Positions 22,475 through 33,919 of a DNA stretch of 64,000 nucleotides are shown piece by piece. Source of the stretch: Linum tenue (taxonomy: Eukaryota; Streptophyta; Magnoliopsida; Malpighiales; Linaceae). The stretch spans positions 8,283,467-8,347,466 of the forward strand of contig CAMGYJ010000010.1 of NCBI GenBank assembly GCA_946122785.1, given 5' to 3'. Below the pieces are notes generated by a model, which saw only the letters and a program-made list of their open reading frames with translations, was not told where the DNA came from and did no database searches. A program made the position numbers and the translations under genes. How positions within the stretch are numbered: position 1 is the stretch's first letter; each line of letters starts with the position of its first letter.

Positions 22475-23838
22475 TGACTCACTCCTACTGTCACTCTAGA
22501 AAATGGCTAAGTGTAACCACTTCCGAAAGCGTAGTATAGCGGGTTTGGGTTTTAATGTCAACCCGGGTCCTAGATATGATGACTACTCAGTGACTTCGTA
22601 TTATCTAGCAATGAAAATTTAGTGAAGGTCTAAACTAACAAGCAAGCAAAGCAACTAAACGGTTGTTTTCAGGTTAAGAGAGGTCACCCGGATATGGTTC
22701 CCCCTAGACTGCAGTTAAGCCGGATTGCAATTTACCAAGTTCAATTTCTATGATAGTTATACTGCGGAAGGTTCTCAAACAGTCTGAAGTCTCGACTAAA
22801 GGTCTCCAGACCCTCTCAATCTGAGTCTCTAGCGGGCGACTAACCTCCACCGGAGTAAACAGATTGAGGCCCTAACGAACAAAACCTCCTCTACCGAAGT
22901 AACTTCGGTACAGAATAGTGAATTGGCTCCTCGACTAAAGTCACCAATTCACTACCTTCAATTAAGGGTGCTCTATAAACCTAGGCAGATATTCTCATTC
23001 TAGGTTAAAGCAGAAACAACAGGAATTTGATCAGGATTCATGCCATTCAATCATTCAAACCTCAATCGAATATAATCAAATCATAGAAACAGTACTTGGG
23101 TTCATACAATCAAGCCTAACATACAAATCTAGGGTTTCCCATACCCAGATGAATGGGAGAACTACTCCATGAAGAAAGAAGCAAAAGCAGATTCAGACGC
23201 GGAAATCATACTGTGAAGGATGGATTTCAGCTCCTGGACGTTGATCGGCACTCCTCCAAGCTCAAGCCAAGCTCCAATGGTGATGAAGATCAAGCTAGGG
23301 CACTTGGAGACTCTTGTTCGTCGATTTCTCTCTCTAGGAATCGCTCTGTCTCTCTAAAACTCGAATCCCCTCTCTTTTGGCTGAAAATCTGCCTAAAAGG
23401 GCATCACTGGCCAGGACACGGTCGAGGGCACGGCCGTGTTCTGCTCCAGCCCGCCCGTGCCCTCTGCCACGTCATAAATACACGGGCACGGTCTGGGGGA
23501 AAACACGGGCGTGTTTGAAGTAGCACACGGCCGTGTTTTGAATTGACCCCGCCCGTGTTTTGGTCTTTTCTTCATTCAACTCTCGGCAGTAAAAGCACTG
23601 GCGGGCCCTTTGGTGTACACGGCCGTGTTCTTCAAGCCTCCTGCCCGTGTTTTGGTCATAGCTCGACCAAACGACTTCCAAATGCCCCGAAACTTGTGCT
23701 TGGCCTTCCCTTCGACGCCTGGGACCTGAAATATGACAAAGTAGCACAACCCGGCGTAAAATAGGCCAAATCACACAACTATGCCCCGCAAATGGGTAAG
23801 AAATAGGGATATAAAAACATGCGATTACACCGTTATCA
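22475..23838 (-). repeat. 5' LTR, family 1 (LTR-3)
   Basis: 1364 bp, the same length as LTR-1, starting TGATAACGG on the minus strand at 23838. As the element's 5' LTR it should hold the promoter. It carries the same CACGG/CCGTG palindrome cluster at 23415-23660. Confidence 0.92.
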
Positions 23839-24598
23839 GCCAGTTAATTCCAACATCGTTTGCTCAACATGATTTAAAACTAAGAATAAATGAACTCCAA
23901 TTGAATAATTAATGTTAGTGGCTTGGTACAAATATATTAATTAATCTTTATCTTTACTTAATATTATGGAAATTCAAAACAAATGTGATGTCACGTCAGC
24001 ACATGCCTGCCTCTCAGCCTCTCTCGCGTCATTGGAATAAAAATGAATCTTCCCCAATTTTTTCCCTTCTAAAATTGAAGGGTGGATTCGTTTGTCTACC
24101 TTGGCCATCCAAAAATTTCCCATTAATTGGTCATTATAGTATGAATAATGACCATTTTTTCATGGAAATTTAAACCCATCGATTAGCATCCTCTAAAACC
24201 GTGAGGAGTACAAATTACTTAATTTCTCATGTTATTTAAATTACATATAAGAATTTCAATGTTTTCATACACATATCGGATGCTAAATAAAAAAAAAAAA
24301 AATTGTTGATGGTTCAATGATTAGTCGTTATACAATGGTTTGTTAACCGTTGATAGAACCTATAATGCGCTATAATATAAAAAAATAATACTTGAATTTA
24401 AAATTAAATTTATCACTAACCATAAAAATTCCTAATCCATATCATCTACCACCAAAAAGCTCTAACAAAATTTTCAAACTATCTTAGAAAAGAAATCACA
24501 AAGATTTTAATTAAATTCTACTAAATAAAAGAGTGGCAAAACATAGCGAACAAGATTAATCCGACAAGGAAGCTAGAAATGAATAAATACATCATAAG
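23839..24598. other. AT-rich sequence, no gene seen
   Basis: No supportable coding region. The last 60 bases (AATGAATAAATACATCATAA) resemble the end of the adjacent 332-bp repeat unit, so a partial copy may begin here. Confidence 0.5.
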
Positions 24599-25612
24599 CA
24601 AAATTAGTGATTAAGGTGAGATGCTATTAGTTTACGTTAACTTCATTTTTCATAATTTTGTAATAGTTAAAATAGTAAAATAAAGGACCAGTAAAACTGA
24701 GGTGGTCAACTGGTTTTACGTCAAACCCTTACAAACCATTTGGTCCATGTCTAGCCGTCCACTCAAATGAACTGAACCGCTATTATACCTATTTTAGTGG
24801 TTTTGCTGGTCCAATTCTTAAAATTTAAACGGTGGACAAAAGCTAATTAAACAAAAACACGTCTACAGAAAGGAAAGATAATTAAATTCCCTTCATCTTA
24901 AACAACGAGAATGAATAAAAAGAGTATAAACAAAATTAACGATTAAGGTGGGATGGTCTTAATTTACGTTAACTTCTTTTTCATCAATTTTTTTAAATAG
25001 TTAAAATAGTGAAATAAAGGACCAATAAAACCGAGGTGGTCATCTAGTTTCATGCCAAACCCTTAAAAACCATTTGTTCCATCTCTAGCCTTCTAATCAA
25101 ATGAACTGAACTACTATTTAACTACTTTAGTGTTTCAGCTGGTCTAATGCTTGAATCATAAACGGTGGATATAAGCTAATTAAATAAAAACACGTCTACA
25201 GAAAGCTAAACTAATTAAATTTCATTCATCATAAACAACGGAAAATGAATAAAAATAGCATAAACAAAATTAGTGATTAAAGTGAGATGGTCTTAGTTTA
25301 CGTTAACTTCTTTTTGATAATTTTTAATAGCTAAAATAGTGAAATGAATGACTAATTAACTGAGGTGGTCATCCGATTTCATGCCAAACCCTTAAAAACC
25401 ATTCTGTTTATTTCTAACCATCCAATCAAATAAACTGAACCGCTATTATAACTACTTTAGTGGTTCTGCGGGTCAATCATTGATCTGGTTTGGTTCTTAT
25501 GACAATGCCTAAATCTTAAACGATGGACAAAAGCTAATTAAACAAAAAAACATATATACAAAAAGCTAAGCTAATTAAATTCCCTTCATAAAAAAACAAC
25601 AGAAGATACACA
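24599..25612. repeat. Tandem repeat, three copies of about 332 bp
   Basis: Units start at 24599, 24931 and 25265, each with CAAAATTA followed by GATTAA. Shared landmarks are TTTACGTTAACTTC, then GAGGTGGTCA, then AAACCCTTA, then ACGTCTACAGAAAG in the first two units. Copies differ by many substitutions and small indels, so the array is old. No coding frame was found. A satellite-like array or amplified element fragments are both possible. Confidence 0.8.
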
Positions 25613-26400
25613 TATGTGTGACAAGAGCTTGAAGAGACAAATTATATTAACGATTCAATGTATAAATATTACACATATCAAATATAAAAAATAGCAACAA
25701 TAGGTTACAAAAATATCTCTCATGTGAGGTTGAAAAACTCAATCTATAAATACACTATGGCTAATGTTTCAAACACAACTAATATGCTAATAATAGAACA
25801 ACTTTAATTCCCAAATTCAAACATGTAAAAAAACTAAAATGACAGAAAAACAAACAAACGATATAAAAATACAAGCACCACTTCTTACATCCAAAACTAA
25901 AATAACACAAGCACCACTTCTTACAAACAAAGAATTTAACAATACGACGCAAAATAATAACCAAATAAAATGCAACGCCCAACGGGCGGGCTAAGAACTA
26001 GTTAGTTAATAATGATGTTAATTCTTACGTACGTACAATATTAGGACAACTGTTTTACCAATGAGTACAACAGGACGAAGGAAAAGGGATTGACCGAGCC
26101 ATGATTTGGTTTTTTAATAGGAACAATATCTGAGAAGATCCCCTTCATTGCCCTTTCCGCCGATGTAGTTCCATTTTTTTAAAGTTTCTCAAACGCCTCT
26201 TTTATTCTCATGCATTTTTAATCTCGATTTTAGTAGGATTTTACGATTTTAATCCCGATTTTAAGGTCCACCAATTTTATAGTAAAATCAGGATCGGAAT
26301 CCCTAAGTAGGTGACACAATTTTGCCAAAAAATTCCAGCTTTTACAAGCCTCTTAGCAAGAAGGGGATTTCCCTATACATAGGTCAAAATGGCATAAGAG
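25613..26400. other. AT-rich sequence, no gene seen
   Basis: No convincing gene. A 67-codon frame at 25779-25982 (minus) contains two AAGAAGTGGTGCTTGT repeats and is probably chance. At 26220-26300 there are CCCGATTTT motifs like those near 11870-11930. Confidence 0.45.
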
Positions 26401-26830
26401 TTGGAAATGCATAAACACATGACAACCTTAATGAAATACCTCATAACTTGTATTAAAACACAACCACACACAATTCATTCAATCCATACAAACATTCATA
26501 TAATTATAGCTAGGATTTATAAACACCCAAGTGAAAGAAAGGACTACTCCATGCTAAGTAGAGAGAATACACTAAGGAGAAGAGAGAAACTCATCTTGAG
26601 GATGTTTGCCTTCTTCCTTGTGGTGTAGAGATCAACCTTGGAGGAAGAAATTCCCAAAACTTTGCTCTTGAATGAAACCCTAACTTCTCCTCTTCTCTTG
26701 TTCTTCACTTTTCTCACTCTAGAAATATGAAGAAGAAGTGTCTCTCACTAAGTTCTCTCAACCTTTTCTCTTTCAGCTCAGCCCTCCTTATATACCCAGA
26801 TCGACGACATTTTAGGGTCCATGGTTCCAA
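26400..26830 (-). mobile_element. LTR fragment of a gypsy element, minus strand
   Basis: The stretch around 26524-26570 (CACCCAAGTGAAAGAAAGGACTACTCCATGC) parallels the family 2 LTR near 28720-28750. On the minus strand a TATA-like GGGTATATAAGGAGGG lies near 26785-26800, followed by a CT/GA-rich leader. No partner LTR or internal region was found, so this is a solo or truncated LTR. Ends are approximate. Confidence 0.45.
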
Positions 26831-27212
26831 GATCTTGGAGTTCATCTGGTCAGCAGAAGCTCCAAAAGCTTCCGATTGAAACATCAAAAGAAGGTATTCG
26901 TTTTGAATCCTTTATCTCTAGAGGAAGTTGCTGATGTTTTGAAGGCTTTACAATGATTACAGCGGGAGTATGAAAAAGAGCAAATAACAAGCTTATGAGG
27001 AGGAGCAGAAGGTCGAGGAAGCATGAATAGTTCCAGATCAGGAGGAAACCGAAGAAGAAAAGCTGTCGACCAAATCCCCTGATCAGAAGGAGGTAGAAGA
27101 TGTCACATTCTTTCCTCTCGGTTAGTGGGATACATAACTTGTTGTGTTGGAGTATAAGGGCGATGTGCTTAAATCGTCGTAGATTCAAAATGAAATGGTT
27201 AAGTCAATGTGA

Positions 27213-27216
<4 letters not shown>
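26831..27216. other. Unidentified sequence with decayed coding look
   Basis: On the plus strand short pieces read VFVLNPLSLEEVADVLKALQ and a Glu/Lys-rich stretch, split by stops and frame changes. It could be a broken gag-like or host fragment. No family was recognised. Confidence 0.3.

Positions 27217-27264
<48 letters not shown>
27217..27264. repeat. (AT)n microsatellite
   Basis: About 48 bases of AT dinucleotides directly left of a MITE at 27265. The right side of that MITE also begins with AT repeats. Confidence 0.9.
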
Positions 27265-27266
<2 letters not shown>

Positions 27267-27687
27267 TGGCGTTTTCAGTGCACTCAGTTTTTTTGGTGCA
27301 TTCAGTGCACTCGCTTCATAACCATCATTTTAAACATGCGATTTATGTCAAAATGATGACAATCATCACTTATGATGTGATGAATGATAACGCACAGGAA
27401 TTTGCATGAAAACCATTAAAATTTACTTTAATTTGAAGGATTTAGAGTTTAGAGATTTAGGGTTAGGGTTTATAAATTGGGGTTTAGGGATAGAACTCAA
27501 AATTGGAGGTCTAGGGCTTAGGGTAATCCTCTAATTAGTTGTTAACTTGTTATCATATGTTATATCATCATATTACACTAATTTTAAAAATTAAAATTCA
27601 AAATCCGGCATCTTAAGACTACTTTTTGAGTTGGGTGCATTGAACGAGCTCATTTTTGTGAGTGCACCGAAGTAGTCACTAGTCACC
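27265..27687 (+). mobile_element. MITE, copy 1 of a Mutator-like family
   Basis: 423 bp starting GGTGGCGTTTTCAGTGCACTC and ending GAGTGCACCGAAGTAGTCAC...CACC, so the two ends are inverted repeats around GGTGCACTC. It is homologous in inverted orientation to 50821-51234. Flanks are ATATATATAT on both sides (27255-27264 and 27688-27697), consistent with a 10-bp duplication but uninformative by themselves. No coding capacity. Confidence 0.8.
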
Positions 27688-27697
27688 ATATATATAT

Positions 27698-28049
27698 ATG
27701 GGGAGTTTTACGGTACCCAGGTTGAAATCCAGGGTGCCACATACCTTGAGTATGAAAACGCTATCTAGACCTTGAATTGATTGAATTTTCGGACATGATA
27801 CTATACTCTAACTCTTAAAGATCACAAACTAGGCCTTAATTCTCTAAATCTTATACCCCAAGATCAATTTAATTAGAAACAATAATTGACGGTTATGATT
27901 CGCCCAAATATATGCAAAAAAATGAATGCACCATCTTAGGGTTTATAGTTTATGATTTAGATACCTAGGACCTAGGGTTCACTCATTAAGAGTTAGGGTA
28001 GAGTATCAGCTCCAAAAATCCTGACAATTCCGTTGAAAGTAACGGTTGA
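27698..28049. mobile_element. Truncated MITE related to the 34659 element
   Basis: Begins GGGGAGTTTTACGGTACCC after AT repeats. Its interior (CTATCTAGACCTTGAATT, ATGATACTATACTCTAAC, AATTGACGGTTATGA) parallels 34710-34855. It has no right end, because the family 2 retrotransposon begins at 28050. Confidence 0.55.
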
Positions 28050-29204
28050 TGACACGCTTAAACACAACACCAAACTGCGACCAAGTGTAATCGCAGTCCG
28101 AGAATGCAGTAAAGTAGCAAGTTCTAATGTCAACCCAGGGTCTAGATCTACTGCCTACTCCGTGATTATCTATTATCTAGCAAACTAAGTCGAGTAATTG
28201 TTGTTTTAACTAAAAGCAGTAAGGAAGCAGGAAATGGTTCGGTTTTCTAAAGCAAAGGAAGAGTCACTCGGGAATGAGTCCCCCTAGCTCCTTAGTTAGG
28301 TCTCAATTGTAATTACCCTGGGTTGATTTACTGTTGATTAAACTGCGGAAGATCCGACAGTAGCTTGGAATCTCTTAAGCTGACCAAGCCCTCTCAGTCA
28401 AACTACCCGGCAGACGACTAGCCTTCACCGGAATAGAAAGTTGAGGCTATGAACACAGAACTCCACTACTGGAATTGGATTCCAGTATAAAGCATTAGAT
28501 TGACTAACTCTCGTATAACCAATCCACTACTACCGAATGATGTAGCTCTAACAACCTAATCAGATTCTATCTATCTCAGGTTGCAGCAGAAATCAAGAAA
28601 AGCTGATCAGACTTCAATTAATTCAATGAATCATGCATCATTCGATTATAATCAAGCAGTATAACAATCCCAAGTCATTAGAATCAAAATCCCTAACACA
28701 TGGAACTAGGGTTCTTCATACCCAAGTGAGAGAAAGTTCTACTCCATAGAGAGAGAGAGGGGAAAACAGAATACAAAGCAGTCATACTCATAACAATGAG
28801 AAGAATCTGCTCTGGGATGATGATTATCACTCCTATGATGATCTCCAAGCTTGATTTGATGAAACCTAGCTCCAAAACCACTCTTAGGATGAGTTCTTCG
28901 CACTTCCTCTCTCTAGGGCTCTGTTTTTTATCCAAAAAGTCGATTCTCTCACTTTTGGCTCAGAATTGGTAAAAACCCAGATTTCCCGATCACACGGGCA
29001 GGCCACACGGCCGTGTGGCTTACCCAGATGCCCGTGTGAGTTCCAAAACGCTGCGTCTCGAATAATTGAACTTCAGGCTTCCCACACGGCCAGGGACACA
29101 CGGTCGTGTGGAATTTCCATCATGCCCGTGTGAGTTCTCGCTAAATCCCACATGGCCACATGGGTGACTTGCACGGCCGTGTGACGTGCACAGGTGCCCG
29201 TGTG
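28050..29204 (-). repeat. 3' LTR of family 2, truncated
   Basis: Matches 32549-33680 closely up to the GCACGGCCGTGTG near 29170. Beyond about 29204 the two copies part. The LTR start (TGATAGACC on the minus strand) and the polypurine tract are missing here. The break falls inside CACGGCCGTGTG-type repeats, which may have mediated the deletion. Confidence 0.8.
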
Positions 29205-29460
29205 GGCCGACACGGTCAGGCCGAGGATTTCCACACGGCCGTGTGAGTTGCACATATGGCCGTGTGGAAAATGCCGAGGCTTCACACGGCCGTGTGAGCA
29301 TCAGTGTTGCCCGTGTGGGCCACATGGCCTGGCCGAGGGAATCCACACGGCCGTGCGAGTTGCACATTTGGCCGTGTGGAAATTGTCGAGCCTTCACACG
29401 GCCAGGGGCTCAAAACCACACGGCCGTGTGAGTTTCAGGCATGGCCGTGTGGATTGCTGG
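28984..29460. repeat. Cluster of CACGGCCGTG palindromes with tandem units
   Basis: Over a dozen CACACGGCCGTGTG-like motifs occur in about 480 bases. From about 29190 there are two tandem units of roughly 115 bp, each running from GCCCGTGTGGGCC through GGCCGAGG, CACACGGCCGTG and GAGTTGCACAT to a further GGCCGTGTGGAAA. The motif is strand-symmetric. Confidence 0.8.
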
Positions 29461-29639
29461 AGCCCCGAATTCAACCTGTTTTCACTCAAAAACGACGTTC
29501 GACTCTGGAACAACACCTCAAGACTCAAAAAACACAAAAATCAAAAGAAAAAAGGTAAGAAAATGCAAACCTCGATGGGGTTGCCTCCCCACAAGCGCTT
29601 CTTTACCGTCTTTTAGCTGGACGCCAGTAGAGTCGATGC

Positions 29640-30928
29640 TCAGTGAGGTGAAGGAGCAGGTGCCTCCAAGAGCGGATCCACATCGCTCTTGAAGTACAGC
29701 TTCAAATGGTGGCCATGCACACGACGAATGTGGCCACCAGCACTCCTCAACTCAACCTGGCCATCCGGCAGGATGCAAGCGAGTGAATACTCGGATGGCC
29801 AAGGCGGTCGTGGCTCAGGAGGCGGGACCAGCTCATAGTGGTATCCGGTTTTCTTGCGAGCAGGCTCAGCTACCTGCAACTTCGGCCGCCACTCCTGCTT
29901 GATCTTTTCATTTGGTGACTGAGTGGACGGGAGTGGCGGCGAAGGTGTGAGAGGGGGGTCCTGCAAAATGGGAAGCACAGAAGGATACACGACAGACTCG
30001 TGCTCCTGGTGAGAAGCAGCTTGCAAAGGCGAGGAAGCATGGAGAGTATTATCAATAAAAAAGGTTATTCGCTCCTCACCATCTCTCAAGACTAAGGTCC
30101 CATCATGTACATCTATGAGAGCCTTGGCGGTGGCAGGAAAGGCCTTCCCAGTATAAGGGGCACTTCTGTGTCCTCATTGATGTCCAAGACAACAAAATCC
30201 ACAGGATAAAAGAATTTGCCAACCTTAAACAGAAGGTCTTCCACTATGCCCCTAGGATGAACTATAGATCGGTCAGCTAATTGGAGACTTATCCTAGTCA
30301 CACGGGGTTCACCTAGGCCTAGTTTCTTGAACAATTTGTATGGTATGACATTGATACTAGCACCTAGATCCGCCAAGGACCTCTCTGCATGCAATTTACC
30401 AATAGAGCACGGGATAGTAAAACTACCTGGGTCCTTCTGCTTCTGCGGCAGCTTGTTCTGCAGAATAGCCGAGCACTCCTCGCTGAGCTCCACAGTGGCC
30501 AGCTCACTCAGCTTCTGCTTCTTTGAGAGAAGATCTTTCAGGAACTTCGCATACTTAGGCATTTGGGATAGTGTCTCCAGGAAGGGCACTTGTGCATTCA
30601 GCTTCCTAAGCATGGACATGAAGTTCCGTAATTCTGCCTCTAGCCTGTCTTTATGCAACCGAGTAGGGAAAGGGAGTTGTGGGATATACTCCTTCACTAC
30701 TGGTTGCGGCTTAGGAACAGGCACCTCAACCTCCTTCTCTGCTTCTTCTTCAACCGCTGGAGATGCTGAAACAGGGGCCTCTCTCTCTTGTCCCCGAACA
30801 GGTGGATCAGCAATCATCTTGCCACTCCTGGTTGTGATGGCATTACACTGGGCATTCAGGTCCTTCGGATTAGGAATGGTCTGACCTGGCAAGGTACCTG
30901 GAGCCCTCTGCGCCACTGCTTGAGCCAC
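29640..30928 (-). pseudogene. Retropepsin-like protease and integrase-like tail, family 2
   Basis: Frame 30928-30113 carries ITTRSGK, a Glu/Pro linker, LPFPTRLHKDRLEAEL and the protease core LADLGASINVIPYKLFKKL. It breaks after VPLILGRPFL by a frameshift near 30130. Frame 30089-29640 then carries the Pro-rich linker and SLACILPDGQVELRSAGG...HLKLYFKSDVDPLLEAP, matching the family 1 tail. The conserved GAAGCGCTTGTGGGGAGG block follows near 29580-29605. A single frameshift breaks the protease. Confidence 0.85.
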
Positions 30929-31337
30929 GCTCCCCAGCTAGGTTTGGATATCCTGCAAGACAGCCTGCATGTTCCTCTGGCCAGCTTCAAGAGCCAGGAA
31001 TTTACCCGAGGCCTTTTCCATGAATTGCTCGATAGTGTTGAATTTCTGAGCACTAGAACTGGCAAGGGAACCCACCAGATCCTGCAATTCCGCCATTGGA
31101 TCATTCTGCACTGGGGTTGCAGAGGCTGCACCTGGCTGCTGGAAAGGTCGCGGCTGTGGTTGAGCGGGTAGAGAGGCTGCTGCTGCCGCTGCTGGAATTG
31201 CCCCTATCTGGGCTGATATGGCGGTCTCTGGAAGCCTGGCGGTCCTTGGGAGGCTGGTGGTCTAGGATTTGCCCCAGCCCAGGATAAGTTGGGATGCTGG
31301 CGCCACCCCTCATTGTACGTGTTGCTGTAGGGGTCAT

Positions 31338-32403
31338 TCACCTAGCATTATTGATGAAGTTCACCTGCTCCTGGGGTGTAGTCGACTCCCTCATCGCCTG
31401 GCAATCTTCCACAGTGTGATGGGTGCTCTCGCACCACTCACAGTGCATCGCCTGCTGCTGTCTAGTCCTGGGAATCATCCCAGATCGATCTATGGCTGAA
31501 ACCAGCTTCGATACCACCTGCACCAAATCAGATGACTGGGTGGCTACAACATGCACACCCCGCCCTGGTGCTCTTCTCGATCTCCTGAAAGTTCCCCAAT
31601 CATAGCCCTGCTCAGCCATCTCTTCAAAAAGTTGATTCAGCTGTGGGGCGTTTTGGAGAGCATATTCCCGCCACAGACCGAGTCAATCAGCTGCTTATCC
31701 TCAGGGAAGAGAGCATGGTAGAAGGTGCCTACCTTGAAGGCGTCGGTAAAACCATGGTTGGGGCACTTGAGGAAGAGACTGGTGTATCTCTCCCAAGCAT
31801 CCCGGATGGTCTCATCTTCGTCTTGAGTGAAGTGGGTGATTTGCTTCTGCAGGTCCACCGTCTTGGACGGGGGATGGTAGCGAGTGAGGAACTTGTCCAC
31901 CAGGTTGGCGAACGTAGTGATCGAGCCTGGAGGTCGAGTGTCTAGCCACTCCTTGGCCTGCCCCTCCAGAGTAAAAGGGAAGTACCTCAGCTGGATTGGA
32001 TCGGCTGGGACCCATTTATCTTGATTCCATCGATCAGCTCATGGAATCGCCTCAGATGCGATCGGGGGCACTCCCCCTCCTTGCCACGGAACACCACCAA
32101 ACCGCGTAACATTGTGATGACCGAGGTGCTCACCTCAAAGTTGTTCGCTGGCACATGAGGGTGTTGAATGGGTGACCTCATGTCCGCGGCTCTGGCGGTC
32201 CAGTAGGATCCCATGGTCTGCTCCTCAGGAATGACCACATCATGGTCCTGTGGGTCAGCCATCTCCTCTTCGTTAGTGATTTGCAGATGTGCTAGCGCCT
32301 CCTCCGCAGCCAGTCGCGCCTTTACAGCCCGCTTGAAGTTCCTACAGGTCCGTTCAAGCTCCTAGTCTAATGGTAGTAGTTCTCCCGACTGGCTACGGGT
32401 CAT
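31338..32403 (-). pseudogene. gag, family 2, multiply broken
   Basis: Starts MTRSQSGELLPLD at 32403 as in family 1 and meets a stop soon after. Frames 32262-31987, 31900-31637 and 31619-31338 then carry gag pieces: VPANNFEV, then DETIRDAWERYTSLFLKCPNHG, then the zinc knuckle CEWCESTHHTVEDC. A coiled and Gln-rich segment continues to about 30930. At least three stops or frameshifts make it non-functional. Confidence 0.82.
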
Positions 32404-32524
32404 GCACTACCTGCACACAACCAGCAAAAGCAACCCGTGAAGGCATACAGGTGGAAGAGAGAAAAATGCAGTAAAGAAAAAGCTAGAGTAACAAACTTTC
32501 ACATTTCCCCAATAACCTAGAGGA

Positions 32525-32542
32525 TCACCGGCAACGGCGCCA
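32525..32542 (-). promoter_or_regulatory. Primer-binding site for tRNA-Asp, family 2
   Basis: TGGCGCCGTTGCCGGTGA on the minus strand, one mismatch from the family 1 site and 6 bases inside the LTR end at 32549. Confidence 0.85.
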
Positions 32543-32548
32543 AAAACT

Positions 32549-33899
32549 TGACACGCTTAAACACAACACCAAACTGCGACCAAGTGTAATCGCAGTCCGG
32601 GAATGCAGTAAAGTAGCAAGTTCTAATGTCAACCCGGGGTCTAGATCTACTGCCTACTCCGTGATTATCTATTATCTAGCAAACTAAGTCGAGTGATTGT
32701 TGTTTTAACTAAAAGCAGTAAGGAAGCAGGAAATGGTTTGGTTTTCTAAAGCAAAGGAAGAGTCACTCGGGAATGAATCCCCCTAGCTCCTTAGTTAGGT
32801 CTCAATTGTAATTACCCTGGGTTGATTTACTGTTGATTAAACTGCGGAAGATCCGACAGTAGCTTGGAATCTCTTAAGCTGACCAAGCCCTCTCAGTCAA
32901 ACTACCCGGCAGATGACTAGCCTTCACCGGAATAGAAAGCTGAGGCTATGAACAAAGAACTCCACTACTGGAATTGGATTCCAATACAAAGCAGTAGATT
33001 GACTAACTCTCGTATAACCAATCCACTACTACCGAATGATGTAGCTCTAACAACCTAATCAGATTCTATCTATCTCAGGTTGCAGCAGAAATCAAGAAAA
33101 GCTGATCAGACTTCAAATAATTCAATGAATCATGCATCATTCAATTATAATCAAGCATTATAACAATCCCAAGTCATTACAATCAAAATCCCTAACACAT
33201 GGAACTAGGGTTCTTCATACCCAAGTGAGAGAAAGTTCTACTCCATAGAGAGAGAGGGGAAAACAGAATACAAAACAGTCATACTCATAACAATGGGAAG
33301 AATCTACTCTGGGATGATGATTATTACTCCTATGATGATCTCCAAGCTTGATTTGATGAAACCCAGCTCCAAAACCACTCTTAGGATGAGTTCTTCGCAC
33401 TTTCTCTCTCTAGGGCTCTGTTTTTGCTCCAAAAAGTCGATTCTCTCACTTTTGGCTCGGAATTGGTAAAAACCCAGATTTCCCGATCACACGGGCAGGC
33501 CACACGGCCGTGTGGCTTACCCCGATGCCCGTGTGAGTTCCAAAACGCTACGTCTCGAATAATTGAACTTCAGGCTTCCCACACGGCCAGGGACACACGG
33601 CCGTGTGGAATTTTCATCATGCCCGTGTGAGTTCTCGCTAAATCCCACACGGTCACATGGGTTACTTGCACGGCCGTGTGGGTTTTAGGAGTGCCCGTGT
33701 GGCCTCCTCAGCGCCTCGCCACACGTCCGATCTTCGTCCAATCGACCCCAAACTCGCTCCCAAGCCTTCATTCACGTACTAGGACCTGAAATATCACAAT
33801 CAAGAACAACCTAGCGTGAAATTGGCCTAAAACACGAGAATTAACATCTCAAACGGTGTAAGAATAGGGGTAAAAACATGTGCAATTAACGGTCTATCA
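32549..33899 (-). repeat. 5' LTR of family 2
   Basis: 1351 bp, TGATAGACCG...CGTGTCA on the minus strand. It contains CACACGGCCGTGTG-type palindromes at 33485-33710. It is complete, unlike its partner at 28050. Confidence 0.88.
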
Positions 33900-33919
33900 A
33901 TTGACCAAACAGACGACCG

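Larger units (their letters stand above)
12155..23838 (-). mobile_element. Tandem Athila-like gag-protease retrotransposon array with three LTRs
   Basis: Order on the plus strand: LTR (12155-13518), internal copy B, partial LTR (18417-19555), internal copy A, LTR (22475-23838). The element reads on the minus strand, so the right LTR is the 5' LTR. The two outer LTRs are both 1364 bp and begin and end TG...CA on the element strand. The flanks are GGCAG (12150-12154) and GCCAG (23839-23843), a 5-bp duplication with one mismatch. The two internal copies are nearly identical over gag and protease. No reverse transcriptase or integrase core is present, so the element must have used proteins from another element. 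Confidence 0.9.
28050..33899 (-). mobile_element. Second gag-protease Ty3/gypsy element (family 2)
   Basis: Reads on the minus strand. 5' LTR 32549-33899, primer-binding site 32525-32542, broken gag, protease, integrase-like tail, then a partial 3' LTR 28050 to about 29204. Flanks GTTGA (28045-28049) and ATTGA (33900-33904) are a 5-bp duplication with one mismatch. The architecture is the same as family 1, but the LTR sequences differ and gag is more decayed. No reverse transcriptase or integrase core. Confidence 0.88.

Noticed and set aside
27217..27264. (AT)n tract as a regulatory or origin element
   Set aside because: Ordinary plant microsatellite; no associated motif.
29194..29616. 140-codon plus-strand frame in the palindrome cluster
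   Set aside because: Created by the CACGGCCGTG repeats, which keep several frames open on both strands.
12155..33899. Clusters of direct repeats considered as a CRISPR array
   Set aside because: The repeats are LTRs and palindromic LTR motifs of a plant retrotransposon, without regular short spacers or cas genes.
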